Below, piece after piece: positions 1-8,529 of a stretch of DNA of 64,000 nucleotides (positions are counted from its first letter, which is position 1; each line of letters starts with the position of its first letter). The notes beneath the pieces are model-generated. The model saw only the letters and a list, made by a program, of their open reading frames with translations, made no database searches and was not told the origin of the DNA. A program made the translations under genes and the position numbers. The DNA comes from Dysidea avara (taxonomy: Eukaryota > Porifera > Demospongiae > Dictyoceratida > Dysideidae): the NCBI RefSeq assembly GCF_963678975.1, contig NC_089280.1, forward strand, positions 20,699,863-20,763,862. The letters are read 5' to 3'.

Positions 1-830
1 GTACACAAAAACTTGGAATTTTCAAATAGAGCAGGAACCATAGCACATCGATAAAAAGTATAAGGCTCAAACGATTAGCCGAATATTCGGATTAATATTC
101 GTTTGCTTTGTAGCCGGATAATAAAATTAACAAACGATTATTCGCACGTGACCATTATATGGTGACACGTGATTAGCTGTCAGTAATTAACGAAGCGGAA
201 GGCGATGCTAATGAAAGCAACAAAAAGGAAAGGACTATGGCGATAAAGCGAAGAGTAGTAATAGAATTAGGCAGCCACTAATTGGTGAAGTGTATCTACT
301 AATTCCACGGTGAATCGCCGTAAGCGCAAGATTTGTGGCTTACTTCAGGTAGCTACTTCTACTTTGTTACAATCACAGTATCGCTGTGATAATCCTTTCA
401 GAAAGGGAATTATGGCATCTCTTTCTTAGTAAAGTTATTCATACGAAGCCACAAAGCTGTTTGTGGTTATTTCAACTTATTTGTAGGCTTCTTGGTCTAG
501 TGGCAATGAAACCTTACACCAATTATTTGACTAATTTCATTAAAGCTGAGCGAATATTCGAATACAGTAAACCAGTATTCGTTTGAGCCTTTAAAAAGTA
601 CTGAAACAAGCTGGAGTATAGTGCACGATATTAAATCACAGTAAAGCAATAAGAAGTGTTATATTCCTACTGTGCTCAAGATACCATAATGGAAATGCAC
701 AGTAGGGATATAACACTTCTTATTGTTGTATTGTGGTTTAATATCATGCACTGCTCCAGCTCGTTTCAGTACTTTTTATCGATGTGCTATGGTCCCTACT
801 CTATTTGAAAATTATTTGTGGACTTGTTTG
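1..830. repeat. Fold-back (hairpin) element, interrupted
   Basis: Bases 1-60 plus 601-676 form one arm, and 697-830 read on the other strand form the matching arm, with about a 20-base loop at 677-696. The arms match base for base over long stretches, for example AGCACATCGATAAAAAGTA at 42-60. The left arm is cut by a separate insertion at 61-592; joining 60 to 601 restores the palindrome. It extends to or past the window edge, so its outer end is unknown. No coding sequence is seen. Confidence 0.85.
61..592. mobile_element. hAT-like non-autonomous element, 532 bp
   Basis: The element is flanked by a perfect 8-bp duplication AAAAAGTA (53-60 and 593-600). The left end reads TAAGGCTCAAACGA and the right end, reverse-complemented, reads AAAGGCTCAAACGA, so the ends are inverted with one mismatch. 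An 8-bp TSD and TARNG-type ends are typical of hAT elements. Subterminal GAATATTC palindromes occur near both ends (about 81 and 553). No transposase is present, so this is a MITE. It lies inside the arm of the fold-back element at 1-830 and is therefore younger. Confidence 0.85.
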
Positions 831-839
831 TTAACTTTT

Positions 840-1560
840 TTGTAAAATAAAATTATTATGACTGGTGAACCCATACATACCGCATCAAAAAAAGAAATGG
901 CACCACACGTCCCCAGCTACCGATACCATCTGAAAAGTGAAGTATCTATTGCACTTCATTGTCAGCTATGTTCAACCCATTACACAGCATTACAAATCAA
1001 GAACTGTTCGAAAAGCACCTCTACAATAAAAGTAGCCACTATGAAAATACGGACAATTTCCATTACGAAGGGAAGTCATCACGTGCTACCACCAAATCGA
1101 CACTTTTCGCTGTCAGCAAAGATGAATGGGACACAAAGGAGGACACTGGTAAGTCCATGAAGAATGCATTGTACGTACTGCAGTATGCCCAAAGGCACCT
1201 CTCGGGCTAAAGCGATGTCGAACAGTGAAAAGCTCAAGCCCACATCTTTAGCCATTATCAAGTTACGCTTGTCTGAAGGCATCAATCAGTCAGTCAGTTC
1301 TCAGTCAGTCAGTTGTTAGAAAATTCTGTTTAATAATTTTTTTTTAAATTTCATAGTAACTTGTTGAAAGCATTTCGGGTCAATCTGAGGCTTGTTTGGA
1401 CTTAGTTTTACCTGACCAATACTGCTTCATCATCGTCAGGGAAAATTGAGGCTGGTGTTTGGGAGATGATTTTTCATGGGCCACGCCTGTGGTCCTTGCT
1501 ATACAGTACTATCCTACTGTATGATAGTGCATTGCATGTGTACGTACTTATATGTCAAAG
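840..1560. repeat. Dispersed repeat, family E, copy 1
   Basis: This stretch is related to 38210-38257 plus 38656-39190; shared stretches include TGAAAAGTGAAGT and ACACAAAGGAGGA. The tail at about 1455-1530 also resembles sequence fused to the fucosidase relic near 15520-15560. Short open frames of 83-100 codons exist but the two copies do not keep a common frame. I do not recognise a protein. It lies in the intron upstream of the first visible TUBGCP5 exon. Confidence 0.6.
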
Positions 1561-1584
1561 TTGAACTGTTTGTTTCTATTACAG

Positions 1585-3527
1585 ATCTACCCATAGCATG
1601 TCTGATCTATCACTTGATAACATCATCACCACCAACCCAATGGTGCCAGTGTCACAGACAATACAGAACTGTCTCCTCCCTATAATCTGTCGCAAGTGTG
1701 CACACGTGAGTGGTAGTATAAGGTGAAACCACACCTATTCCAGACACGCTCAGGTATCCTAAGTAGAGTGATATTCTAAATATACCATTATCACTACAAG
1801 TGACAGGGTTCCAATATAGCAACTATTGAAGTAGTGCATTCTACTGTATTGTGTATACACAGGCTGGTTCTCTGTTAGTGGAACTGATCAAGTCCAACTA
1901 TCACCTTGAGGATCATTTCAAACACATTCAGGTATGTGGGCGTGCTACATTTAGTAACTTTCTAGCCTTTGTTAAGCTATTTGTAGAATTGTGTAAATTA
2001 TAGTAATATTTTTTTACAAATTTTGTTCTACGTATTTACAGTTGATCTTTCTGATGGAAGCAGGAGATGTTATTCATCAGTTTTGTGAGGAGATATTTCA
2101 TCGTGTAAGATTACTTTGCTGTTTAACACTTTGCGTTACTGCAAAACTAATGTTAGTCTCTTTTACTGTATCATACAGATCAGTATTGGGGAGGTGTGGC
2201 AGGAATCATTTGTCCTAGATACCATCCTGTATGAGGCTATGCAACCTTGTCATCCTGATCTTGAGAAGTAGTAAGTTAGTGTGTATCTTAGTGGTAGGAA
2301 TTTACAAGGAACAAACATTTCACTATTCTCTGAACCCATAACGGTAGAGCCAATGGCCCAGTAATCTCTTCTGTTCTTGAAACATAAATTCAAAAATTTC
2401 TACAGTATATGTATTCATGTGGCATTGTGTGTTTTTGCAAATATATTATTTCTTTTAGCATTCGAACCTCTCTGAAAGAACTCCCAGTAGCCTCAACCAC
2501 TACATTATCTATCCATGCCATGACAGCACTAACACTTTGCTACAAGGTGAACACAGTGGTATACCATCACACTATAATGATTACACAATCATCAACAGGT
2601 TCCCTGGCCAGTTGACTCTATCATCGACTCAGATTCTTTGAAAATTTACAATCGTGTGTTTCAGTTTCTAATGCAAGTAAAATGGGCCAAGTGGAACTTG
2701 GAAGAATGCAAATGTAGAGGTACTATTTGTACACACAGAGTATAGGAAAGATTATTTACTGTCTTTCTATAAAGCTGTGAATCTTCTCGACTTATCAGCT
2801 GACCAAGCTGCCAATGTACACCATATGCACCTACTAAGAGCACGAATGCTTCATTTTGTCATCAACCTCAATAACTATCTGATGACCAGGGTGAGAGTTT
2901 TTTACATAGTGAAATATAATTATATTTCCACTTAGATTTTGCACAGTGTTGGAATTGAGTTTGAGAAGTCAATTTCGAAGGTTCAAGTTATTTACTGTAG
3001 TACATGAATATACCCGTACTACTATTTCTGTACAATAGGCAAAAGATTTCAGTGAAATTATAGAACTCCATAAAGAGTATGTGACTAAAATCCATGACCG
3101 GTGTCTGCTCAATGAAAAGGTGACACTATATAGTTTATAAGAAATGCAACTATCCTATACATCATACAGGCTTCTTATGTCAAAGAAGCTATTCTTCGGA
3201 TACTTGGTCTGGCATTGAGCTTTGGAAAGAAATGGAGACAAGCATTAACCACTACAACGTAAGCAGGTCTAGCACAATTGTATGTGACATGAGATATTCT
3301 TTGAGCAGTTCTAGGGAAATTGATTCTATTAATTCAGAGTTCACCAAGTGTACTCATTTCTTGGTCACTTTACTTAACAAAGTTATCAAAAGAGGATCTT
3401 TTCCACATTGTAAGAATTAGTTATGTATGAATAACACATGTCATATTATCCATTTATAGTGGAGTCCTTGGCCTTCTCTATTGCCTCATTGGAAGTTGGT
3501 ATCCATAAACAGACAATACAATTATAA
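1585..3527 (+). CDS. TUBGCP5: Gamma-tubulin complex component 5, C-terminal part (5' end outside window)
   Basis: GCP5 is a structural subunit of the gamma-tubulin ring complex that nucleates microtubules at centrosomes. I read twelve in-phase exons: 1585-1705, 1863-1931, 2042-2104, 2179-2270, 2459-2546, 2599-2719, 2775-2890, 2936-2980, 3039-3119, 3170-3258, 3309-3409, 3460-3527. Together they encode about 350 residues. Recognisable GCP5 features are the FLMEAGD segment (exon 3), VPWPVD followed by KIYNRVF and KWAKW (exon 6), ILHSVGIEF (exon 8), IHDRCLL (exon 9) and LNKVIKRGSFPHLESLA across the last splice. This is the C-terminal domain that binds gamma-tubulin. All splice phases agree and no stop interrupts the frame, so the gene looks functional. 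The N-terminal half must lie left of the window, because 1-1580 holds only repeats. Confidence 0.88.
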
Positions 3528-3814
3528 GCCATTTTGTACATGAGGTGATCTTAATTCCTATCTGCCAATATGCAATTCATCCATATAAGCAACACTTGTA
3601 TGTACCACATATTAAAATGAACAAATACAATCCAATTTGCATATTGAAGCACTATTGAACCTGCTTATAACTTTGTAATGAAAATAATTATTGTATCTCG
3701 CTCGTATGGTTAATGCCTACCTATTAACCTTATACCTATTAACTAGTACCTATTGCCTACCTAGTACCTATTAACTAGAACAGTTTAACATAATTATTAG
3801 TTGGCATTTTTTTA
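3528..3814. other. TUBGCP5 3' flank
   Basis: AT-rich sequence with a degenerate tandem run of TACCTATTAAC-like units at about 3715-3780. No gene is seen. No clear AATAAA lies close to the stop codon. Confidence 0.5.
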
Positions 3815-5240
3815 TGGGAGTATGTATTAAAATGTTTGTGGATTCTTATTGTCTGAGTTAAGAAATAGGGGCCTGTTGACCACTACACAAAAAATCACAT
3901 AATAAATATGTCATAATCGGCTGGCAGGAAACAGCTTCCTTTAGATATTTTTAAATGTCTGGGAATCTACAAAATGGTTAGAGTCTAAGTCGTTTCAATT
4001 TCAAGCTTGAAGGAATTTGTTTCAAGCTGCTAGCCAATTTAGTATCAATTGTACTTCTATCTACTCTATTGATGCTTTGGGGCTTCAGCTAGGTGCGTTA
4101 TTGCCTACCATTGTCAGTTTTTTCCAAGCTTGTTATCTTGCCTATCCTTTCACCCAAGTTACAACATCCTGTACTACTCTCCAGTGAGAAAGGTTCATCT
4201 AGCTGGCTTACTACCCTTTCTCCTTCAAATCATGGCTACACCTTACATTAAAGAGCCTTTCATGATGCCCTTTATCTTAGTTATGATTGGCAGCCCTCTT
4301 CCTTGTCTTCTAGGTGTGTTGTGGGAAGCCAATGACTGTTGAGCATGCTTTTAGCTGTTCTTCCTTCAATAAGGCATAATGAATTACGGGATAACACTGC
4401 TGCCTTGCTGTCAGAAGTCTGCCACGATGTTCACACTGAACCACTATTACAGCCTTTGTCAGGAGAACAATTCCACTACAGATCTGCTAATGTTGAGGAT
4501 GGTGCCCGGTTTGATGTGAGTGCTGAGAGTTTTTTAGGGATGAGATAAGAAGATAACATTTTTGATGTAAAAGTGTTTAACCTTTTGGCCACCTCTTATG
4601 CCTCCTCCTCTTCAGCCCAATGCTATTGTCAAGCTGAACTAGATAAGATGAGAATGTATGATAAGCGAGTATGTGAGGTAAAGAGTTCTCTCTGTCTCCA
4701 TTGGTGTTTTTCTGCTCTGGTGGGATATGTCCAGCTGCAACTACAATATGCTTGCAACACTGATCTCTGAGAAACATGGTCATCGTTATACAGACACTGT
4801 TTTGGATCAGATGTAAACTATCTTATTTGTTACTTCGTTCTGCAGTGATGTGTATAGGAGGATCCAGATCAAGTCATCACAGGTGTAATTTACAAGATCC
4901 AGCTATTGACTTGGCCTGTTCCAACAGTTTGGAATTAAAGTATAATTCTTTTTTATGTGTAATGGTCAAAAGTTAATACTTGCATGTAAAAAATTGTATT
5001 CCTTTTCCCAGCAGAAAGCTTGTGAATATTAACAAGAGTACATAATGGGAAGAGATTAATGATAAAGTTATAATGGGTCTTTTCAAGCTCAGGACATTGG
5101 TATACACATAGAATCAACAATGACAAAAAGTCCTTTTCACGAATCCGGTCCAGTAGAATACCAGAGTTTGAATGAGGGACCTTCATACAAAACACTTCAT
5201 CTTGTAATTTCTACTTCATAAATAAAAATATTTGCTTAAA
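3815..5240 (+). repeat. Segmental duplication block A, copy 1
   Basis: This block matches 20390-21680 in the same orientation and order. It starts at GTATTAAAATGTTTGTGGAT and runs through the retrotransposon relic. A third, short copy of its first ~80 bases sits inside the hAT-like element at 47160-47798 (about 47570). Block A precedes a Cys-rich gene in both large copies, so it is part of the duplicated unit. Confidence 0.8.
4100..4935 (+). pseudogene. Dead C-terminal fragment of a retrotransposon-type polyprotein, copy 1
   Basis: Three frames together spell a broken protein. LPSIRHNELRD and LLSEVCHDVHTEP are at 4357-4445, FHYRSANVEDGARFDVSAE follows, then DVKVFNLLATSY in another frame near 4565-4600, then WIRCKLSYLLLRSAVMC near 4810-4855. 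From memory, this motif set (SIRHNE, LLTEVCHDV, DGARLDV, FFDVRVFNP, RCKLSF-LLRS) is common at the C-terminus of reverse-transcriptase-containing repeats in cnidarian and sponge genomes. Frameshifts and stops show it is not translated as one product. Assignment to a particular retrotransposon clade is not possible here. Confidence 0.65.
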
Positions 5241-5359
5241 TCTACTTAATAGTAAGTTTATAATAATTAATTTCCAAAGGAAATTCTAGAACATTCTATT
5301 TATGTTCCATTAGAATTCCTCAAAAATGTGCTCTTTATTGGAGTATTACATGTGTATTA

Positions 5360-5715
5360 TGCACTTGTCAATTTCATGCCCCACACCCCAGATGGGGATT
5401 TGACATTGCTTCTTGTCCCCACCCCTGGGGCAATTGACATTTGTCCAATTCACTGACAGGTTTAGTTGCATTTCTAAACAATAAAATTGCACTTGCTATA
5501 GCTATACAGGGCAAGTTTATTACTAGTTACATGCATGAAATATGTGCTTAGTCACCCTTGAGGTGTCGTCAAATCCCCTACTATAGGGGTGGGGACATAG
5601 TGGGGATTTGACAACCGATTTTGCCCCAGTAGTGGGGAATTTGACACCACGATTTGTCAAATCCCCTGTATTCCCCCACCCTCCCCGGGGGTGGGGCATG
5701 AAATTGACAAGTGCA
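5360..5715. mobile_element. Harbinger-like MITE, copy 1
   Basis: The 356-bp element has inverted ends TGCACTTGTCAATTTCATGC and its complement, and is flanked by a 3-bp duplication TTA (5357-5359, 5716-5718). A TWA target duplication is typical of PIF/Harbinger elements. The interior has GGGGATTTGACA and its complement repeated several times, giving extensive fold-back. No transposase is present. A second copy is at 6442-6849. Confidence 0.85.
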
Positions 5716-5951
5716 TTACAACCATGCAATACAGTTATAACTTCTGTCTAATAAATAATTGTGTCTGAAGAAATGTGCAAACTGCAATATGGCTGGCTTT
5801 GGGGCCATATAGAGTACAAAAAGAAATGAAATCCGCACAAAAACGGCCAAGCTGTAAAAAAACTGTACAACTTTAAAAGGCCTGGTGAAAGAGTCTTGAA
5901 GTTAACAGTACCTACTACAGTGGAACCTCAGTTATCTGTACCCCACTTATA

Positions 5952-6204
5952 CACTGTTAAAATTTAGTAGTGAATTGCTCTGCCACAATACTCACTACTT
6001 TTAAGTAGTGACGTTCACTACTTTTTGTAGTGAACGTCACTACATTTTGTAGTGAACGTCACTACTTGGTGGTCAATGTAGTGACGTTCACTACCAAAAT
6101 TAGTAATGAACGTCACTACACAAAAATAGTGAGTATTGTGGCAGACATTAGTAGTGACGTTCACTACATTTAGTAGTGACGTTCACTAGTTTGTTTTTAC
6201 TGTG
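5952..6204. mobile_element. TA-flanked element made of ACGT-centred palindromes
   Basis: The element carries about seven copies of the near-palindrome GTAGTGAACGTCACTAC or its complement, spaced 2-20 bases apart. An inner inverted pair CTGCCACAATACTCACTA / TAGTGAGTATTGTGGCAG (about 5972 and 6137) frames most of them. The outer ends CACTGTTAAAA and CACAGTAAAAA (reverse) are imperfect inverted repeats flanked by TA at 5950-5951 and 6205-6206. No gene is seen. Confidence 0.75.
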
Positions 6205-7216
6205 TATGTGACTGAATTTGACAAAACAAGGCTTCGACGCACAAAGCTTTGTTAGGAGATATGGCGATTTTAAGGAATCATTGTGTAATAACTTCCCAGT
6301 GCCTACAGCTGTGCAAACAAAATTTGCACCAATTGTTCATCTGTTCACTAGCTATCACTGAGTGGGTGTATACATTTCTGATACCCAAAATTTGCCCTGT
6401 TTTGAGCAGCTTTTTTCGAGCGGGTAATCAGGTGGTAGTAATGCACTTGTCAATTTCATGCCCCACCCCCCCCCCCCCCCCCACCCCCGGGCGTCCCCAC
6501 ACCCCAGGTGGGGATTTGACATTGCTTCTCGTCCCCACCCCTGGGGCAATTGACAGTTGTCCAATTCACTGACCGATTTTCGGTAGTTGCATTTCTAAAC
6601 AATAAAATCGCACTTGCTATAATTTTTACTAGCTACAGGGCAGGTTTATTACTATGAAATATGCGCTTAGTCATCCTTGAGGTGTTGTCAAATCCCCTAC
6701 TATGTGGGTGGGGACATAGTGGGGATTTGACAGCCGATTTTGCCCCAGTAGTGGGGAATTTGACACCACGATTTGTCAAATCTCCTGTATTCCCCCACCC
6801 TCCCCGGGGGTGGGGGGGGGGGGGGTGGGGTATGAAATTGACAAGTGCATAATAGGGTGGGAGACGGGTATAAAATGAAGTAAGAAGACGATTGGAATCC
6901 AGAGGTCAAGTTTGGGCTCTCCATGGCCCTCAAATTACTCCAAATTGACTGAGAACACTATTGGCGAGCTCTCTGTGAAGTCCCAGCTCACTACACACCA
7001 TTATCACAAAGCCATGGCCATTTAATGGTGCCAATCTCACACTCGTGGCTTTGACAGGGTCGGAAGAAAGCTGCTACAGAAACCAGACTTGCCAGTGCTG
7101 AAGGAATTACAGTGTGAAATATGATAGTGTATTAGACCAGCAATTCATTTCTGGTAAAATCGTAAGTTTGATTTTGTGTGTGTGGAAGCCTTATTATATG
7201 AAGTCCGGTCACATAT
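6205..7216. mobile_element. GTGAC-end MITE, copy 1 (carries a Harbinger-like insertion)
   Basis: The left end ATGTGACTGAATTTGAC and the right end (reverse) ATGTGACCGGACTT are inverted. The body matches 17914-18541 closely, from GGCTTCGACGCACAAAG through GGAGATATGGCGATTTTAA to CTGGTAAAATCGTAAGTTTG. The two differ by the 408-bp MITE at 6442-6849, absent from the other copy. Related shorter elements are at 14382-14514 and 28750-28997. Confidence 0.75.
6442..6849. mobile_element. Harbinger-like MITE, copy 2, with poly-C and poly-G tracts
   Basis: It has the same ends as copy 1 (TGCACTTGTCAATTTCATGC) and is flanked by TAA (6439-6441, 6850-6852). The paralogous sequence at 18151-18170 has a single TAA at 18158-18160 and no element, which is an empty-site control. 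A C run near 6467-6482 and a G run near 6808-6825 sit at mirror positions, so the expansion is part of the inverted structure. Confidence 0.88.
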
Positions 7217-7827
7217 AGATTCTTGGTTAACCAAACTACGGAATGACTGCTCTATTAGAGTAGTGACTGTTCTATTAGGGTAGTTGAAATAATTTTAATT
7301 TTTTTTCTTAATGGTTATTTATACACAGTTTCAGAGATACGGACTTTTCAGACTTATGAACCACCCCTGGTCTCAAGGGGTTCAGATAACTAAGGTTCCA
7401 CTGTACCTAGTGGTGGAAAATAAATGGCTACAATGATGTTAGTACTAATAAATATTGTGGTATATAGCTATATAAGTTTTGTTAGGTAAATTGTTTACTC
7501 ACTGTTGGTGAACATGAATACAACGCATTGTCAATCATAGTGTTCAATGTGTGTAGTATTGCCTGCCAAACTTACATGTGTATACAATGTATATCATTAT
7601 TTGTATATCAGTACCAGCTAGATAATTGGTTGTAATTCATAGCAATCTACTATACAACGTATGATTTCACCATTACTTAACTAATGAGACACATTGTTGT
7701 ATGACTTTTTATTAAATCAAATGAATACAGCATGAAACCTGAAGAAAATATACAAAAGTGTACAAAATGTTGTGTAGAATGAAGTCCATATCAAATCAAT
7801 GCCATAATGAGCTGTGCATGTTCTTTT

Positions 7828-8449
7828 TTAGCATTTCCAATAACATTTTCCTTGTTTCCTACAGCTGTACTGGCTGCTGTAGGAGCTGCACACCTTGTAG
7901 TAATAACTGGAATAAGATGAACAGCAAGACTTCCTTTCTCTCTGTGCTACACAGTAACATCGGCTCCTATCCAGGTATGTGCCATAGGGACATTGACGAC
8001 TGCAAACACACTGACACTTGTAGGGATCAAGCTTGTAATAACGAGGACACTTGCGATCACATGAACATGAACATTTGCCATAATCAAGGCTGTAATACTG
8101 GGGACACCTACGGTCACACACACATTGACATTTGTATGGATCTAGCCTGTAATAAGGAGGACACTTGCGGTTGCAGGTACATGAGCACTTGCTATAATCA
8201 AGACTGTAGTATTGGGGGCATTTACGAGCACATATGCATTTGCAGCTGTCCCAATCATAATAGTATGGACTTTTACATCTGGAGTAACTGCTGTATTCAC
8301 ATTTTTTTCCATAGTCATCTTTATAAGTAGCTTCTGAAACCTGCTGAAGAACAATAATATAGGCTTAGGTTAAAGTATAGGATAATACTTACCCAAATGC
8401 AGCAGAAGACTGCAACAATCATCACCGTAGCTTGCATTGCACCAGCCAT
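7828..8449 (-). CDS. Secreted cysteine-rich CXCXC-repeat protein, copy 1
   Basis: Two exons (8449-8393 and 8343-7828) encode 190 residues. Residues 1 to about 22 form a hydrophobic signal peptide (VMIVAVFCCIW). From residue 53 there are five tandem 19-residue units of pattern CxCxCxRxCPxYYxLDxxK, then a Cys-rich tail (SCC, VC, SC, KCYWKC). Units alternate between YYSLDY and YYRLDPY types, so the true repeat is a 38-residue pair. The CxCxC...CP...LD pattern resembles the CXCXC or Balbiani-ring-3 motif of the VEGF-C/D C-terminus. This suggests a disulphide-rich extracellular protein; its function is unknown. The start is the first ATG after a TATA box. The second exon begins at a tandem acceptor (CAGCAG), so residue 20 (Gln) may be optional. 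An almost identical paralogue lies at 22320-22941. Confidence 0.82.
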
Positions 8450-8518
8450 ATTGCACTGTACCAACAAGAGTTATAAACCCTTTTACCAGTGTACATACAT
8501 TCTACACAAAGCATACTG

Positions 8519-8526
8519 CTTTTATA
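8519..8526 (-). promoter_or_regulatory. TATA box of Cys-rich gene 1
   Basis: TATAAAAG on the minus strand, 70 bases upstream of the start codon. It is conserved with its surroundings in the paralogue (23011-23018). Position and motif are seen; use as a promoter is inferred. Confidence 0.65.
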
Positions 8527-8529
8527 GAT

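Larger units (their letters stand above)
5918..7403. mobile_element. pogo/Tc1-like MITE containing nested insertions
   Basis: The ends are CAGTGGAACCTCAGTTATCT on the left and, on the reverse strand at the right, CAGTGGAACCTTAGTTATCT. A TA dinucleotide flanks each side (5916-5917, 7404-7405). The same ends form the compact 214-bp element at 21894-22107. Here the element is swollen to 1.49 kb because it contains a palindrome array (5952-6204) and a second MITE (about 6205-7216), which itself holds a Harbinger-like MITE (6442-6849). Confidence 0.8.

Noticed and set aside
859..1210. Protein-coding gene at the left edge
   Set aside because: The two dispersed copies of this sequence do not share an open frame; it behaves as a repeat.
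7758..8330. 190-codon plus-strand ORF rich in Cys, His and Asp
   Set aside because: It is the antisense of the Cys-rich repeat gene, kept open by repeat codon usage. The minus strand has the signal peptide, splice sites and TATA box.
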